Shown: piece after piece, positions 1-9,278 of the stretch
Numbering within the stretch: position 1 is the stretch's first letter
Layout: each line of letters starts with the position of its first letter
NCBI RefSeq assembly: GCF_000317595.1
Contig: NZ_AEJC01000092.1
Coordinates: forward strand, 1 to 44,396
DNA length: 44,396 bases
Reading direction: 5' to 3'
Source of the DNA: Streptomyces ipomoeae 91-03
GTDB lineage: Bacteria > Actinomycetota > Actinomycetes > Streptomycetales > Streptomycetaceae
The notes under the pieces: generated by a model
Told to the model about the DNA's origin: nothing
The model's input: the letters and a program-made list of their open reading frames with translations, nothing else
Database searches by the model: none
Program-made: the position numbers and the translations under genes

Positions 1-128
1 GGGCGCCTGACAGTCGCCCTTACGACTTACTACGCCGTAGGTCCACCGCGCCGCACCCGTCCCGTCTCGGATCGGGGAGAGGGATGGCGCACCAGGAAAC
101 CCCGGCGAGAGAGGCCGAAGGCCAATTC

Positions 129-527
129 ATGACCATGACTGATCCGATCGCAGACATGCTCACGCGTCTGCGTAACGCGAACTCGGCATACCACGACTCC
201 GTGACGATGCCGGCATCGAAGATCAAGTCGCACATCGCGGAGATCCTCCAGCAGGAGGGCTTCATCACGGGCTGGAAGGTCGAGGACGCCGAGGTCGGCA
301 AGAACCTCGTCCTGGAGCTGAAGTTCGGCCCCAACCGTGAGCGCTCCATCGCGGGCATCAAGCGGATCTCCAAGCCCGGTCTCCGGGTGTACGCGAAGTC
401 CACCAACCTGCCCAAGGTGCTCGGCGGCCTCGGCGTGGCGATCATCTCCACGTCCCACGGTCTGCTGACCGACAAGCAGGCGCAGAAGAAGGGCGTGGGT
501 GGGGAAGTCCTCGCCTACGTCTGGTAA
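129..527 (+). CDS. rpsH: 30S ribosomal protein S8
   Basis: Protein S8 binds the central domain of 16S rRNA and is needed for assembly of the small-subunit platform. The 132-residue product begins [17 protein letters not shown] and ends GGEVLAYVW, both diagnostic of S8. A longer frame opens at 84, but the family N-terminus starts at the ATG at 129, so that start is chosen. It is the first complete gene of the window and lies in the spc operon, 24 nt before rplF. The upstream neighbour (usually rpsN/S14) is not visible; bases 1-128 show no S14 C-terminus. Identity is certain, the start nearly so. Confidence 0.97.
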   Translation: MTMTDPIADMLTRLRNANSAYHDSVTMPASKIKSHIAEILQQEGFITGWKVEDAEVGKNLVLELKFGPNRERSIAGIKRISKPGLRVYAKSTNLPKVLGGLGVAIISTSHGLLTDKQAQKKGVGGEVLAYVW

Positions 528-551
528 CGGAAGGGAACGGAGGAAACAGCT

Positions 552-1091
552 ATGTCGCGTATCGGCAAGCTCCCCATCCCGGTTCCCGCCGGCGTGGACG
601 TCACCATCGACGGCCGTACGGTCAAGGTCAAGGGCCCCAAGGGCGAGCTGACCCACACCGTTGCCGCGCCGATCGACATCGTCAAGGGCGAGGACGGCAC
701 CCTCTCGGTGACCCGCCCCAACGACGAGCGGCAGAGCAAGGCCCTGCACGGCCTGTCCCGCACGCTGGTGGCGAACATGATCACCGGTGTGACCCAGGGA
801 TACGTCAAGAAGCTCGAGATCAGCGGTGTCGGTTACCGCGTGCAGGCCAAGGGCTCGAACCTCGAGTTCGCGCTCGGCTACAGCCACCCGATCACCGTCG
901 AGGCGCCCGAGGGCATCTCCTTCAAGGTGGAGACCCCGACCCGATTCCAGGTCGAGGGCATCGACAAGCAGAAGGTCGGCGAGGTTGCGGCCAACATCCG
1001 CAAGCTGCGCAAGCCCGACCCGTACAAGGCCAAGGGTGTCAAGTACGAGGGCGAAGTCATCCGCCGCAAGGTCGGAAAGGCGGGTAAGTAA
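552..1091 (+). CDS. rplF: 50S ribosomal protein L6
   Basis: L6 binds 23S rRNA near the sarcin-ricin loop and the factor-binding site. The 179-residue protein starts [15 protein letters not shown] and carries the two duplicated L6 folds. The C-terminal signature [16 protein letters not shown] (about residues 152-167) contacts rRNA. A GGAGG Shine-Dalgarno lies about 10 nt before the ATG. It follows rpsH by 24 nt and precedes rplR by 3 nt, so translation is probably coupled. Length is normal for the family. Confidence 0.98.
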   Translation: MSRIGKLPIPVPAGVDVTIDGRTVKVKGPKGELTHTVAAPIDIVKGEDGTLSVTRPNDERQSKALHGLSRTLVANMITGVTQGYVKKLEISGVGYRVQAKGSNLEFALGYSHPITVEAPEGISFKVETPTRFQVEGIDKQKVGEVAANIRKLRKPDPYKAKGVKYEGEVIRRKVGKAGK

Positions 1092-1094
1092 GCC

Positions 1095-1478
1095 ATGGCA
1101 TACGGTACGAAGATCGCTAAGGGCGACGCTTACAAGCGTGCTGCCATCAAGCGGCGCCACATCCGTATCCGTAAGAAGGTCAACGGTACGGCTGAGCGTC
1201 CCCGCCTGGTCGTGACCCGCTCGAACCGCCACATCGTGGCCCAGGTGATCGACGACCTCAAGGGTCACACCCTTGCGTCGGCGTCGTCCCTGGACGCGTC
1301 CATCCGTGGTGGCGACGACGACAAGTCGGCCCAGGCCGGCAAGGTCGGCGCCCTGGTCGCCGAGCGTGCCAAGGCCGCTGGTGTCGAGGCCGTCGTGTTC
1401 GACCGTGGTGGTAACCGGTACGCGGGTCGCATCGCGGCCCTGGCCGACGCCGCCCGCGAGGCCGGGCTCAAGTTCTGA
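1095..1478 (+). CDS. rplR: 50S ribosomal protein L18
   Basis: L18 binds 5S rRNA and anchors it in the central protuberance with L5. The 127-residue product has a basic N-terminal tail ([13 protein letters not shown]), the L18 core with [20 protein letters not shown], and the C-terminal [20 protein letters not shown] segment typical of bacterial L18. The ATG comes 3 nt after the rplF stop, and the purine-rich 3' end of rplF supplies its ribosome binding site. Normal length, no anomalies. Confidence 0.98.
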   Translation: MAYGTKIAKGDAYKRAAIKRRHIRIRKKVNGTAERPRLVVTRSNRHIVAQVIDDLKGHTLASASSLDASIRGGDDDKSAQAGKVGALVAERAKAAGVEAVVFDRGGNRYAGRIAALADAAREAGLKF

Positions 1479-1518
1479 GCTCGCTGCGTAGCTAGCGGAA
1501 AAGAGAGAGGTAAATCCA

Positions 1519-2124
1519 ATGGCTGGACCCCAGCGCCGCGGTGGCGGTGCCGGTGGCGGCGAGCGGCGGGACCGGAAGGGCCGTGACGGCGGCGCAGCTG
1601 CCGCCGAGAAGACCGCGTACGTTGAGCGCGTCGTCGCGATCAACCGCGTCGCCAAGGTTGTGAAGGGTGGTCGTCGCTTCAGCTTCACCGCGCTGGTCGT
1701 GGTGGGCGACGGTGACGGCACCGTGGGTGTCGGTTACGGCAAGGCCAAGGAGGTGCCGGCCGCCATCGCCAAGGGCGTTGAGGAGGCCAAGAAGCACTTC
1801 TTCAAGGTCCCCCGTATCCAGGGCACCATCCCGCACCCCATCCAGGGTGAGAAGGCTGCCGGTGTCGTTCTCCTCAAGCCGGCTTCGCCGGGTACCGGTG
1901 TTATCGCCGGTGGTCCCGTGCGTGCCGTCCTGGAGTGCGCCGGTATCCACGACGTGCTGTCGAAGTCGCTCGGCTCCGACAACGCGATCAACATCGTGCA
2001 CGCGACCGTGGAGGCCCTGAAGGGTCTGCAGCGTCCCGAGGAGATCGCGGCCCGCCGTGGTCTGCCGCTGGAGGACGTCGCCCCCGCGGCTCTGCTGCGT
2101 GCGCGTGCCGGGGCGGGTGTGTGA
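1519..2124 (+). CDS. rpsE: 30S ribosomal protein S5
   Basis: S5 contributes to decoding fidelity and mRNA entry in the small subunit. The 201-residue product begins with a Gly/Arg-rich stretch (residues 3-25) typical of actinobacteria. Then comes the double-stranded-RNA-binding-like domain ([19 protein letters not shown], about 34-52) and the conserved C-terminal S5 domain ([15 protein letters not shown]). An AGAGAGAGG ribosome binding site precedes the ATG. Its TGA is followed after 2 nt by the rpmD start. Confidence 0.98.
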   Translation: MAGPQRRGGGAGGGERRDRKGRDGGAAAAEKTAYVERVVAINRVAKVVKGGRRFSFTALVVVGDGDGTVGVGYGKAKEVPAAIAKGVEEAKKHFFKVPRIQGTIPHPIQGEKAAGVVLLKPASPGTGVIAGGPVRAVLECAGIHDVLSKSLGSDNAINIVHATVEALKGLQRPEEIAARRGLPLEDVAPAALLRARAGAGV

Positions 2125-2126
2125 TC

Positions 2127-2309
2127 ATGGCGCAGCTCAAGATCACGCAGGTCAAGTCCTACATCGGCAGCAAGCAGAACCACCGTGACACCCTGCGCTC
2201 CCTTGGTCTCAAGGGCATCAACACGCAGGTCGTCAAGGAGGACCGCCCCGAGTTCCGCGGCATGGTGCACACCGTCCGCCACCTCGTGACGGTCGAGGAG
2301 GTCGACTGA
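2127..2309 (+). CDS. rpmD: 50S ribosomal protein L30
   Basis: This 60-residue L30 starts [19 protein letters not shown] and contains the [14 protein letters not shown] segment and a short C-terminus ending TVEEVD. It is a peripheral large-subunit protein. The start is fixed by similarity and by the compact junction: both its upstream and downstream junctions have the same TGATCATGGC arrangement (stop, 2 nt, ATG), indicating translational coupling from rpsE through rplO. Confidence 0.97.
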   Translation: MAQLKITQVKSYIGSKQNHRDTLRSLGLKGINTQVVKEDRPEFRGMVHTVRHLVTVEEVD

Positions 2310-2311
2310 TC

Positions 2312-2767
2312 ATGGCGGAGCAGAACCCGCTCAAGATCCACAACCTCCGTCCCGCCCCGGGTGCCAAGACCGCCAAGACCCGTGTCGGTCGTGGTGAGGC
2401 CTCGAAGGGTAAGACGGCCGGTCGTGGTACCAAGGGCACCAAGGCCCGCTACCAGGTTCCGGAGCGCTTCGAGGGTGGCCAGATGCCGCTCCACATGCGT
2501 CTCCCGAAGCTGAAGGGCTTCAAGAACCCCTTCAAGACGGAGTACCAGGTCGTCAACCTGGACAAGCTCGCCGCCCTCTACCCCGAGGGTGGGGAGGTCA
2601 CCGTTGCCGACCTGGTCGCCAAGGGTGCCGTCCGCAAGAACAGCCTTGTCAAGGTCCTCGGCCAGGGCGAGGTCTCCGTGGCGCTGCAGGTGACGGTCGA
2701 CGCCGTCTCCGGCTCCGCCAAGGAGAAGATCACCAACGCCGGCGGCACGGTCACCGAGCTCGTCTGA
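2312..2767 (+). CDS. rplO: 50S ribosomal protein L15
   Basis: L15 is an early-assembling 23S rRNA-binding protein. The 151-residue protein has the glycine/lysine-rich extended N-terminus ([17 protein letters not shown], about 27-43) that snakes through rRNA and the globular C-terminal domain with [19 protein letters not shown]. It is the last ribosomal-protein gene before a strong terminator-like hairpin at 2797-2840, so the spc transcript may largely end here, with secY driven separately. Confidence 0.98.
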   Translation: MAEQNPLKIHNLRPAPGAKTAKTRVGRGEASKGKTAGRGTKGTKARYQVPERFEGGQMPLHMRLPKLKGFKNPFKTEYQVVNLDKLAALYPEGGEVTVADLVAKGAVRKNSLVKVLGQGEVSVALQVTVDAVSGSAKEKITNAGGTVTELV

Positions 2768-2796
2768 GCCCGGGCGGCCACCCCGCGCAGCACGTA

Positions 2797-2840
2797 CGAA
2801 GGCCGGGCAGTTCCCTTCCGGGGGAGCTGCCCGGCCTTCG
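2797..2840 (+). terminator. Strong hairpin after rplO
   Basis: A perfect 14-bp GC-rich stem (arms 2797-2810 and 2827-2840) encloses a 16-nt loop. There is no T-run after it, as is common for Streptomyces terminators. It lies 30 nt after the rplO stop and 476 nt before secY, so it most likely ends or attenuates the spc transcript. Confidence 0.8.
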
Positions 2841-3316
2841 GCGTGTTCTCCGGCAGAGGCACGTGTCCGGCAGAGACACGCGTCCGTCAGAGTGTCCATG
2901 GGGGTATTTCCGCGTGTGTGTTTCCCCGTGGCGAACCGTCTTGATGATCATGGGTCGGCGCAAGAAAGTAAACCAGGGCATCCGCATGTGTCCATTGGCC
3001 TTTCGGGAGCCCCGGGCCGACCTGGGAAAAGGCGACTTCTCCGATACTCCGGGGCGCTCGGCGGACGGTTCCGATCGAGTCACGGGAATCGAACAGCCGA
3101 CGGATCCTGTTGACGTGGGGAGATCTTGGCTTGGTTGACGGGCAAGCGAACTTCACCTGGCTGCACAGGCACTGTTAGAGTCCGTGAGGTCCACCTGTGC
3201 CCGCGCGAGGAAAGCCGTTCGGTGTCGGGGTGGGAGAAAACATCGTTCGGCCCACCGGGCCCTGTTGAAAACGACTAGTCCCTACCGCGCGCGTCGCGGG
3301 GGTCGCAGGAGGAACC
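2841..3316. other. rplO-secY intergenic region, probable secY leader
   Basis: No convincing gene is present in these 476 nt. The first 60 nt hold degenerate repeats around GTCCGGCAGAG/GTCCGTCAGAG (2842-2900), including a small GTGTC/GACAC hairpin. Two TTGACG -35-like hexamers occur at 3110-3115 and 3135-3140, and a TAGAGT -10-like hexamer at 3176-3181. No pair has ideal 16-18 nt spacing, so the secY promoter cannot be assigned. The long gap after a terminator argues that secY has its own promoter here. Confidence 0.5.
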
Positions 3317-4630
3317 GTGCTCACCGCGTTCGCCCGGGCGTTCAAGACGCCCGACCTGCGCAAGAAGCTGCTCTTCACGCTCGGCATCATCGTGGTCTAC
3401 CGGATCGGCACGCATGTCCCGATCCCCGGCGTCGACTACACCGCTGTGCAGTTCTGCATCGACCAGGCCAGTACCAACCAGGGTCTGTTCGGTCTGGTGA
3501 ACATGTTCAGCGGTGGCGCGCTGCTGCAGATCACGATCTTCGCGCTCGGCATCATGCCGTACATCACGGCGAGCATCATTCTGCAGCTGCTGACCGTGGT
3601 GATTCCGCGCCTGGAAGCCCTGAAGAAGGAGGGCCAGGCCGGCACGGCGAAGATCACACAGTACACGCGTTATCTGACGGTGGCCCTGGCCATTCTCCAG
3701 GGCACGGGTCTCGTCGCCACCGCCCGCAGCGGCTCGCTGTTCAACGGCTGCCAGTTGGCCGGCTCGATCGTGCCGGACCGCTCGATCTACACCACCATCG
3801 TCATGGTCATCACCATGACCGCCGGTACGGCCCTCGTCATGTGGCTCGGTGAGCTCATCACCGACCGCGGCATCGGCAACGGCATGTCGATCCTGATGTT
3901 CATCTCGATCGCCGCGACGTTCCCGTCCGCTCTGTGGGCCATCAAGGAGCAGGGCGACCTGGCGGACGGCTGGATCGAGTTCGGCACCGTCATCGCCGTC
4001 GGCCTGGTCATGGTCGCGCTGGTGGTCTTCGTCGAGCAGGCCCAGCGCCGTATCCCGGTCCAGTACGCGAAGCGCATGATCGGCCGTCGGTCCTACGGCG
4101 GTACCTCGACGTACATTCCGCTGAAGGTGAACCAGGCGGGTGTGATCCCCGTCATCTTCGCGTCGTCGCTGCTCTACATCCCGGCGCTGATCGTCCAGTT
4201 CGCCAACTCTCAGGCCGGCTGGGCCACTTGGATCCAGACCAACCTGGCGGACACCGCGGCGCCCGTACACATCACTCTCTACTTCTTCCTGATCGTCTTC
4301 TTCGCCTTCTTCTACGTGGCCATCTCCTTCAACCCCGAAGAAGTCGCGGACAACATGAAGAAGTATGGTGGCTTCATCCCGGGCATCCGGGCCGGCCGGC
4401 CGACCGCTGAGTACCTTTCGTATGTGCTCAACCGGATCACCTGGCCGGGTTCGTTGTACCTGGGCCTGATCGCTCTTGTGCCGACGATGGCGTTGGCTGG
4501 TTTCGGGGCGAACGCGAACTTCCCGTTCGGTGGTACCAGCATCCTGATCATCGTGGGTGTGGGTCTGGAGACGGTGAAGCAGATCGAGAGCCAGCTCCAG
4601 CAGCGCAATTACGAAGGGTTCCTCCGCTGA
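3317..4630 (+). CDS. secY: Preprotein translocase subunit SecY
   Basis: SecY is the channel subunit of the SecYEG translocon in the cytoplasmic membrane. The 437-residue protein begins [23 protein letters not shown] and has the usual ten hydrophobic segments. Also visible are the plug region after TM1, [21 protein letters not shown] (TM2 area) and the cytoplasmic loop with [15 protein letters not shown] that contacts SecA or the ribosome. It uses a GTG start with an AGGAGGAACC ribosome binding site. Its TGA overlaps the adk ATG by one base, so adk is translationally coupled. Confidence 0.98.
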   Translation: MLTAFARAFKTPDLRKKLLFTLGIIVVYRIGTHVPIPGVDYTAVQFCIDQASTNQGLFGLVNMFSGGALLQITIFALGIMPYITASIILQLLTVVIPRLEALKKEGQAGTAKITQYTRYLTVALAILQGTGLVATARSGSLFNGCQLAGSIVPDRSIYTTIVMVITMTAGTALVMWLGELITDRGIGNGMSILMFISIAATFPSALWAIKEQGDLADGWIEFGTVIAVGLVMVALVVFVEQAQRRIPVQYAKRMIGRRSYGGTSTYIPLKVNQAGVIPVIFASSLLYIPALIVQFANSQAGWATWIQTNLADTAAPVHITLYFFLIVFFAFFYVAISFNPEEVADNMKKYGGFIPGIRAGRPTAEYLSYVLNRITWPGSLYLGLIALVPTMALAGFGANANFPFGGTSILIIVGVGLETVKQIESQLQQRNYEGFLR

Positions 4631-5292
4631 TGCGAATCGTCCTCGTTGGGCCGCCGGGTGCGGGCAAGGGAACGCAGGCCGCGTTCCTCGCCAAGAACCT
4701 GTCCATCCCGCACATCTCCACGGGCGACCTGTTCCGGGCCAACATCAGCCAGAAGACGGAGCTCGGCAACCTCGCCAAGTCCTACATGGACGCGGGCAAC
4801 CTGGTGCCGGACGAGGTCACCATCGGGATGGCCAAGGACCGCATGGAGAAGCCCGACGCGGAGCACGGCTTCCTGCTCGACGGCTTCCCGCGCAACGTCT
4901 CGCAGGCCGAGGCGCTGGACACCACGCTCGACGAGGCCGGCATGAAGCTGGACGCGGTCCTCGACCTGGAGGTCCCCGAGGAAGAGGTCGTCAAGCGGAT
5001 CGCCGGCCGCCGCATCTGCCGGAACGACTCCTCGCACGTCTTCCACGTCACGTACAAGCAGCCGAAGCAGGAGGGCGTCTGTGACGTCTGCGGCGGCGAG
5101 CTGTACCAGCGTGACGACGACTCCGAGGAGACCGTCCGCAAGCGGCTGGAGGTCTACCACACCCAGACCGAGCCGATCATCGACTACTACAAGGCCCAGG
5201 GCCTCGTGGTGACGATCTCGGCGCTCGGCAAGGTGGAAGAGGTCACCCAGCGCGCGATGGACGCGCTGAAGCGCGAGGACGACGGCAAGTAA
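4630..5292 (+). CDS. adk: Adenylate kinase
   Basis: It interconverts ATP + AMP and 2 ADP in the cytoplasm. The 220-residue long-form enzyme has the P-loop [10 protein letters not shown] (7-16), the AMP-binding STGDLFR and DGFPRN motifs (about 30-36, 84-89), and a LID domain with Cys130, Cys151 and Cys154. The cysteines suggest a zinc-binding LID as in Gram-positive enzymes. The start codon overlaps the secY stop by one base. A hairpin at 5310-5340 separates it from map. Confidence 0.98.
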   Translation: MRIVLVGPPGAGKGTQAAFLAKNLSIPHISTGDLFRANISQKTELGNLAKSYMDAGNLVPDEVTIGMAKDRMEKPDAEHGFLLDGFPRNVSQAEALDTTLDEAGMKLDAVLDLEVPEEEVVKRIAGRRICRNDSSHVFHVTYKQPKQEGVCDVCGGELYQRDDDSEETVRKRLEVYHTQTEPIIDYYKAQGLVVTISALGKVEEVTQRAMDALKREDDGK

Positions 5293-5309
5293 GCCGTCTG
5301 CGGTACGTC

Positions 5310-5340
5310 GGCCGCGGTGCCCTGGAGGGGCGCCGCGGCC
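5310..5340 (+). terminator. Hairpin between adk and map
   Basis: Arms 5310-5321 and 5329-5340 form a 12-bp stem (one G-U pair) around a 7-nt loop, 17 nt after the adk stop. It is followed by GTACTGTTGTGT rather than a clean T-run. It could terminate or attenuate the secY-adk message upstream of map. Confidence 0.6.
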
Positions 5341-5402
5341 GTACTGTTGTGTAGGCAACCCCAAGAGTTCACAGTCACGGAAGACGGAGAGCGCAGGCCC
5401 CC

Positions 5403-6239
5403 ATGGTGCAGATCAAGAGCCCCGAGCAGATCGCCAAGATGCGCGAGGCGGGGCTGGTCGTCGCCGCCATCCACGCGGCCACTCGTGAGGCGGCCGTGCC
5501 GGGCGCGTCCACGAAGGACCTCGACGACGTGGCCCGCAAGGTGCTCGAGGAGCACGGGGCCAAGTCGAACTTCCTCGGGTACGGCGGCTTCCCCGCGACC
5601 ATCTGCACCTCCGTGAACGAGGTCGTGGTGCATGGGATCCCGAGTGAGGACGTCGTCCTGAAGGACGGGGACATCATCTCCATCGACTGCGGTGCCATCG
5701 TGGACGGCTGGCACGGTGACGCGGCGTACACCGCCTTCGTCGGCTCCGGGCACGCCCCGGAGCTGATCGAGCTGTCGCGGGTGACCGAGGAGTCCATGTG
5801 GGCCGGGATCGCGGCGATGAAGCAGGGCAACCGGCTCGTCGACGTCTCGCGGGCCATCGAGACGTACATCCGCCGGCAGCCGAAGCCGGGGGGCGGGAAG
5901 TACGGGATCGTCGAGGACTACGGCGGGCACGGCATCGGGACCGAGATGCACATGGATCCGCATCTGCTGAACTATGTCGACCGGCGGCGGGGGAAGGGGC
6001 CGAAGCTGGTGCCGGGGTTCTGTCTCGCGATCGAGCCGATGGTGTCTTTGGGGACGCCGAAGACGGAGGTCCTGGCGGACGACTGGACCGTGGTCACCAC
6101 GGACGGCACGTGGTCGTCGCACTGGGAGCACTCGGTGGCGGTGACGGAGGCTGGGCCGCTGGTGCTCACCGCCCCCGACGGCGGGAAGGCGAAGCTGGCC
6201 GAGTACGGGATTACGGCGGCTCCCGATCCGGTGGGATGA
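5403..6239 (+). CDS. map: Methionine aminopeptidase, type I
   Basis: The enzyme removes initiator methionine from nascent proteins. In the 278-residue protein the five metal ligands of type I enzymes are recognisable: Asp95 (SIDCG), Asp106 (WHGDA), His176 (GGHGIG), Glu211 (AIEPM) and Glu242 (WEHS). There is no zinc-finger N-terminal extension, so this is the short bacterial (type Ia) form. The ATG at 5403 fits the family N-terminus MVQIKSPEQIAKMREAG. It sits between adk and infA, the usual actinobacterial order. Other map paralogues are common in Streptomyces but not seen here. Confidence 0.97.
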   Translation: MVQIKSPEQIAKMREAGLVVAAIHAATREAAVPGASTKDLDDVARKVLEEHGAKSNFLGYGGFPATICTSVNEVVVHGIPSEDVVLKDGDIISIDCGAIVDGWHGDAAYTAFVGSGHAPELIELSRVTEESMWAGIAAMKQGNRLVDVSRAIETYIRRQPKPGGGKYGIVEDYGGHGIGTEMHMDPHLLNYVDRRRGKGPKLVPGFCLAIEPMVSLGTPKTEVLADDWTVVTTDGTWSSHWEHSVAVTEAGPLVLTAPDGGKAKLAEYGITAAPDPVG

Positions 6240-6305
6240 GCAATCGTCGCCGAGCGCTTCCGTATCCGGCGTATCGATCTTCTGTGGTGGGCAGGCATAG
6301 CCGAA

Positions 6306-6335
6306 TTCGTGTTTCCGGAAGGCCTGACGTAGACT
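6306..6335 (+). promoter_or_regulatory. infA: Possible infA promoter
   Basis: TAGACT at 6330-6335 is a good -10 for the main vegetative sigma factor. It is preceded after 18 nt by a weak -35 (TTCGTG, 6306-6311). It lies in the 177-nt gap between map and infA. Assigned only by sequence resemblance. Confidence 0.35.
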
Positions 6336-6416
6336 GACTCGTCGGCTCTGGTGTGCCCGTGTGTCCTCATACGGTCGCGGAGAGTCGATCAAGGTAGTCG
6401 ATTCGAAGGGCGAAGC

Positions 6417-6638
6417 GTGGCCAAGAAGCAAGGTGCCATCGAGATCGAGGGCACTGTCGTCGAGTCTCTGCCGAACGCCATGTTCAAGGTCGAGCTCCAG
6501 AACGGCCACCAGGTCCTGGCACACATCAGCGGCAAGATGCGTATGCACTACATCCGCATCCTCCCTGACGACCGGGTCGTGGTGGAGCTGTCTCCGTACG
6601 ACCTGACGCGTGGCCGGATCGTCTACCGCTACAAGTAG
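6417..6638 (+). CDS. infA: Translation initiation factor IF-1
   Basis: IF-1 binds the A site of the 30S subunit during initiation. The 73-residue product ([18 protein letters not shown]...) is a single S1/OB fold with the conserved [17 protein letters not shown] stretch and C-terminal [10 protein letters not shown]. The GTG at 6417 is chosen because IF-1 homologues begin MAKKxGxIEIEG; the frame extends further upstream without homology. An AAGGGCGAAG sequence serves as ribosome binding site. It precedes rpmJ by 73 nt. Confidence 0.97.
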   Translation: MAKKQGAIEIEGTVVESLPNAMFKVELQNGHQVLAHISGKMRMHYIRILPDDRVVVELSPYDLTRGRIVYRYK

Positions 6639-6711
6639 ATCTTGCCTCCGCACTCCGTGCCCCGGTCTCTCGGGACACGGGTGGTGGCACTGACCCGGAG
6701 AACCTCACCCC

Positions 6712-6825
6712 ATGAAGGTCAAGCCGAGCGTCAAGAAGATCTGCGACAAGTGCAGGGTGATCCGCCGTCACGGTCGGGTCATGGTCATCTGCGAGAACCC
6801 GCGCCACAAGCAGCGCCAGGGCTGA
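6712..6825 (+). CDS. rpmJ: 50S ribosomal protein L36 (zinc-binding form)
   Basis: A 37-residue L36 beginning [19 protein letters not shown]. The four zinc ligands of the C+ form are intact: Cys11, Cys14, Cys27 and His32. Zinc-containing L36 is the paralogue replaced by a Cys-less form under zinc starvation in Streptomyces. That alternative gene is not in this window. A GGAG sequence about 13 nt upstream is the likely ribosome binding site. Gene order infA-rpmJ-rpsM is standard. Confidence 0.97.
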   Translation: MKVKPSVKKICDKCRVIRRHGRVMVICENPRHKQRQG

Positions 6826-7025
6826 CGCACGTTCGACCGCTCCCTCTGCATCGATATCGCAGGGATTCGCGCGACGCGAGCTGAATTTGTTCATACGCAG
6901 GGCCCGGATCACCTCTGAGTGGTCCGACACCCCCGGTTCGGAGGCCGGGGACCCGGTTCGTACCTGATACGGCGGCCGGGAACCGGCTCTGTGGAAGACC
7001 TCCGAAGATCACCAGGAGCCATTGA

Positions 7026-7406
7026 ATGGCACGCGTTTCCGGTGTTGACATCCCGCGCGAAAAGCGCGTGGAGGTCGCCCTCACCTACGTGTTCGGCATC
7101 GGCCGGACCCTCTCGAAGGAGACGCTGGCGGCGACCGGCGTCGACCCGAACACCCGCGTCCGCGACCTCTCCGAGGAGCAGCTCGTCGCGATCCGCGAGT
7201 ACGTGGACAACAACATCAAGACCGAGGGTGACCTCCGTCGTGAGATCCAGGCCGACATCCGCCGCAAGGTGGAGATCGGCTGCTACCAGGGCCTGCGTCA
7301 CCGTCGTGGCCTGCCCGTCCGCGGTCAGCGCACCAGCACCAACGCCCGCACCCGCAAGGGCCCGCGTCGCGCCATCGCCGGTAAGAAGAAGCCGGGCAAG
7401 AAGTAG
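7026..7406 (+). CDS. rpsM: 30S ribosomal protein S13
   Basis: S13 sits in the head of the small subunit and bridges to L5 and the P-site tRNA. The 126-residue protein has the helix-two-turn-helix region ([19 protein letters not shown]) and the signature [20 protein letters not shown] near the C-terminus, with a lysine-rich tail. A CAGGAGCC site precedes the ATG. The 200-nt gap from rpmJ contains small inverted repeats (for example 6930-6950) but no promoter I can defend. Confidence 0.98.
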   Translation: MARVSGVDIPREKRVEVALTYVFGIGRTLSKETLAATGVDPNTRVRDLSEEQLVAIREYVDNNIKTEGDLRREIQADIRRKVEIGCYQGLRHRRGLPVRGQRTSTNARTRKGPRRAIAGKKKPGKK

Positions 7407-7474
7407 TCCGCAGCGACACTCGCCGTCCAGCGGTCTTCGCTGTAGGACCGACCACCTCCCGTAGGAGTAAATAG

Positions 7475-7879
7475 ATGCCCCCCAAGGGACGTCAGGGCGC
7501 TGCCAAGAAGGTGCGCCGCAAGGAAAAGAAGAACGTCGCTCACGGCCACGCGCACATCAAGAGCACGTTCAACAACACGATCGTTTCGATCACGGACCCG
7601 TCCGGCAACGTGATCTCGTGGGCCTCCGCCGGCCACGTCGGCTTCAAGGGCTCCCGCAAGTCCACGCCGTTCGCCGCGCAGATGGCCGCCGAGTCGGCTG
7701 CCCGCCGCGCCCAGGAGCACGGCATGCGCAAGGTCGACGTGTTCGTCAAGGGCCCGGGCTCGGGTCGTGAGACGGCCATCCGTTCGCTCCAGGCGACCGG
7801 TCTCGAGGTCGGCTCCATCCAGGACGTCACGCCCACCCCGCACAACGGCTGCCGTCCGCCGAAGCGTCGTCGCGTTTGA
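7475..7879 (+). CDS. rpsK: 30S ribosomal protein S11
   Basis: S11 lies on the platform near the mRNA exit site. The 134-residue product shows the S11 core: [41 protein letters not shown] and the C-terminal [29 protein letters not shown] before the ATG is the ribosome binding site. rpsD, which follows rpsK in many bacteria, is absent at this position, as in other streptomycetes. A strong hairpin follows at 7967-8003. Confidence 0.98.
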   Translation: MPPKGRQGAAKKVRRKEKKNVAHGHAHIKSTFNNTIVSITDPSGNVISWASAGHVGFKGSRKSTPFAAQMAAESAARRAQEHGMRKVDVFVKGPGSGRETAIRSLQATGLEVGSIQDVTPTPHNGCRPPKRRRV

Positions 7880-7966
7880 TCGTCGGGCGCGACGACTCTC
7901 TCCGCGTCGGCAGAGATGATCCGCGTCGGCGCGTCTAACAAGCGTTTGGCCGATTCGGTCTCGGTT

Positions 7967-8003
7967 CGGGCGGTACGGCTCCATGAAGGGGCCGTATCGC
8001 CCG
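7967..8003 (+). terminator. 16-bp hairpin in the rpsK-rpoA gap
   Basis: Arms 7967-7982 and 7988-8003 pair over 16 bp with two G-U wobbles and a 5-nt loop (ATGAA). It lies 87 nt after rpsK and 89 nt before rpoA. No T-run follows. It could terminate the rpsM-rpsK message, attenuate rpoA expression, or protect a processed 3' end. Confidence 0.65.
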
Positions 8004-8092
8004 TACCCTTGCAGTACCCGCGCTTTTCATGGGTGCGGTTTCCGTCGGGCGTCAAATAGCGGGCGTCCACGACAGAAGGATCTGATCCACAC

Positions 8093-9115
8093 ATGCTGAT
8101 CGCTCAGCGTCCCTCGTTGACCGAAGAGGTCGTCGACGAGTTCCGCTCCCGGTTCGTGATCGAGCCGCTGGAGCCGGGCTTCGGCTACACCCTCGGCAAC
8201 TCCCTGCGTCGTACGCTCCTGTCGTCGATCCCCGGTGCGGCTGTCACCAGCATCCGGATCGACGGTGTCCTGCACGAGTTCACCACCGTGCCGGGTGTCA
8301 AGGAGGACGTCACCGACCTGATCCTCAACATCAAGCAGCTGGTCGTCTCCTCGGAGCACGACGAGCCCGTCGTGATGTACCTGCGCAAGCAGGGCCCGGG
8401 TCTGGTCACCGCCGCCGACATCGCGCCTCCGGCCGGTGTCGAGGTGCACAACCCCGACCTCGTCCTCGCCACGCTCAACGGCAAGGGCAAGCTGGAGATG
8501 GAGCTGACGGTCGAGCGTGGCCGCGGTTACGTCTCCGCCGTGCAGAACAAGCAGGTGGGCCAGGAGATCGGGCGTATTCCGGTCGACTCGATCTACTCGC
8601 CGGTTCTCAAGGTCACCTACAAGGTCGAGGCGACCCGTGTCGAGCAGCGCACCGACTTCGACAAGCTGATCGTCGACGTCGAGACCAAGCAGGCCATGCG
8701 TCCCCGTGACGCCATGGCGTCGGCCGGTAAGACCCTGGTCGAGCTGTTCGGTCTGGCCCGTGAGCTCAACATCGACGCCGAGGGCATCGACATGGGTCCG
8801 TCCCCGACGGACGCCGCTCTCGCCGCCGATCTGGCGCTGCCGATCGAGGAGCTGGAGCTCACCGTTCGGTCGTACAACTGCCTCAAGCGTGAGGGCATCC
8901 ACTCCGTGGGTGAGCTCGTTGCGCGCAGCGAGGCCGACCTGCTCGACATTCGTAACTTCGGTGCGAAGTCGATCGACGAGGTCAAGGCGAAGCTGGCCGG
9001 CATGGGCCTGGCCCTGAAGGACAGCCCGCCCGGATTCGACCCGACCGCCGCGGCTGACGCGTTCGGCGCGGACGACGACGCGGACGCCGGGTTCGTCGAG
9101 ACCGAGCAGTACTGA
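8093..9115 (+). CDS. rpoA: RNA polymerase alpha subunit
   Basis: Alpha dimerises to nucleate RNA polymerase assembly. The 340-residue protein has the N-terminal dimerisation domain ([29 protein letters not shown] region, about 20-48), a linker, and the alpha-CTD (about 250-305, containing [20 protein letters not shown]) that contacts UP elements and activators. The tail is acidic and alanine-rich. ATG with AGAAGGATCTG upstream. It is isolated from rpsK by a strong hairpin and from rplQ by a dispersed repeat. Confidence 0.98.
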   Translation: MLIAQRPSLTEEVVDEFRSRFVIEPLEPGFGYTLGNSLRRTLLSSIPGAAVTSIRIDGVLHEFTTVPGVKEDVTDLILNIKQLVVSSEHDEPVVMYLRKQGPGLVTAADIAPPAGVEVHNPDLVLATLNGKGKLEMELTVERGRGYVSAVQNKQVGQEIGRIPVDSIYSPVLKVTYKVEATRVEQRTDFDKLIVDVETKQAMRPRDAMASAGKTLVELFGLARELNIDAEGIDMGPSPTDAALAADLALPIEELELTVRSYNCLKREGIHSVGELVARSEADLLDIRNFGAKSIDEVKAKLAGMGLALKDSPPGFDPTAAADAFGADDDADAGFVETEQY

Positions 9116-9123
9116 CAGCTCGG

Positions 9124-9200
9124 TTCGGCGGTTCGTTTTAGGCTGCGCGACCGCTGTGGCTGGTCGCGCAGTTCCCCGCGCCCCTTACGGGGCGCTGGTT
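9124..9200. repeat. Dispersed double-hairpin repeat between rpoA and rplQ
   Basis: Two adjacent perfect inverted repeats are visible. One has 10-bp arms CTGCGCGACC/GGTCGCGCAG (9143-9152 and 9162-9171). The other has 7-bp arms GCGCCCC/GGGGCGC with a TTAC loop (9178-9184 and 9189-9195). I recognise the GGTCGCGCAGTTCCCCGCG block as a motif found between many Streptomyces genes; that is from memory, not a search. The related elements at 15183-15306 and 22902-22985 have a similar layout. Confidence 0.65.
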
Positions 9201-9278
9201 GTTGCCGGTGAGCATCCGCTCATCGGGCCCTGACCTCGGTACCTCATACGGCCGGGGCAGATACCAAGGAGAAAGAAA

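Noticed and set aside
84..128. Upstream extension of rpsH (start at 84)
   Set aside because: S8 proteins begin at [10 protein letters not shown]; the extra 15 residues have no family counterpart.
1..128. Possible end of rpsN (S14) before rpsH
   Set aside because: No S14 C-terminal residues or stop are readable in the first 128 nt; it appears to be only the intergenic gap.
6930..6950. Terminator between rpmJ and rpsM
   Set aside because: The stem is only 6-7 bp with no T-run and is not distinguishable from background in such GC-rich DNA.
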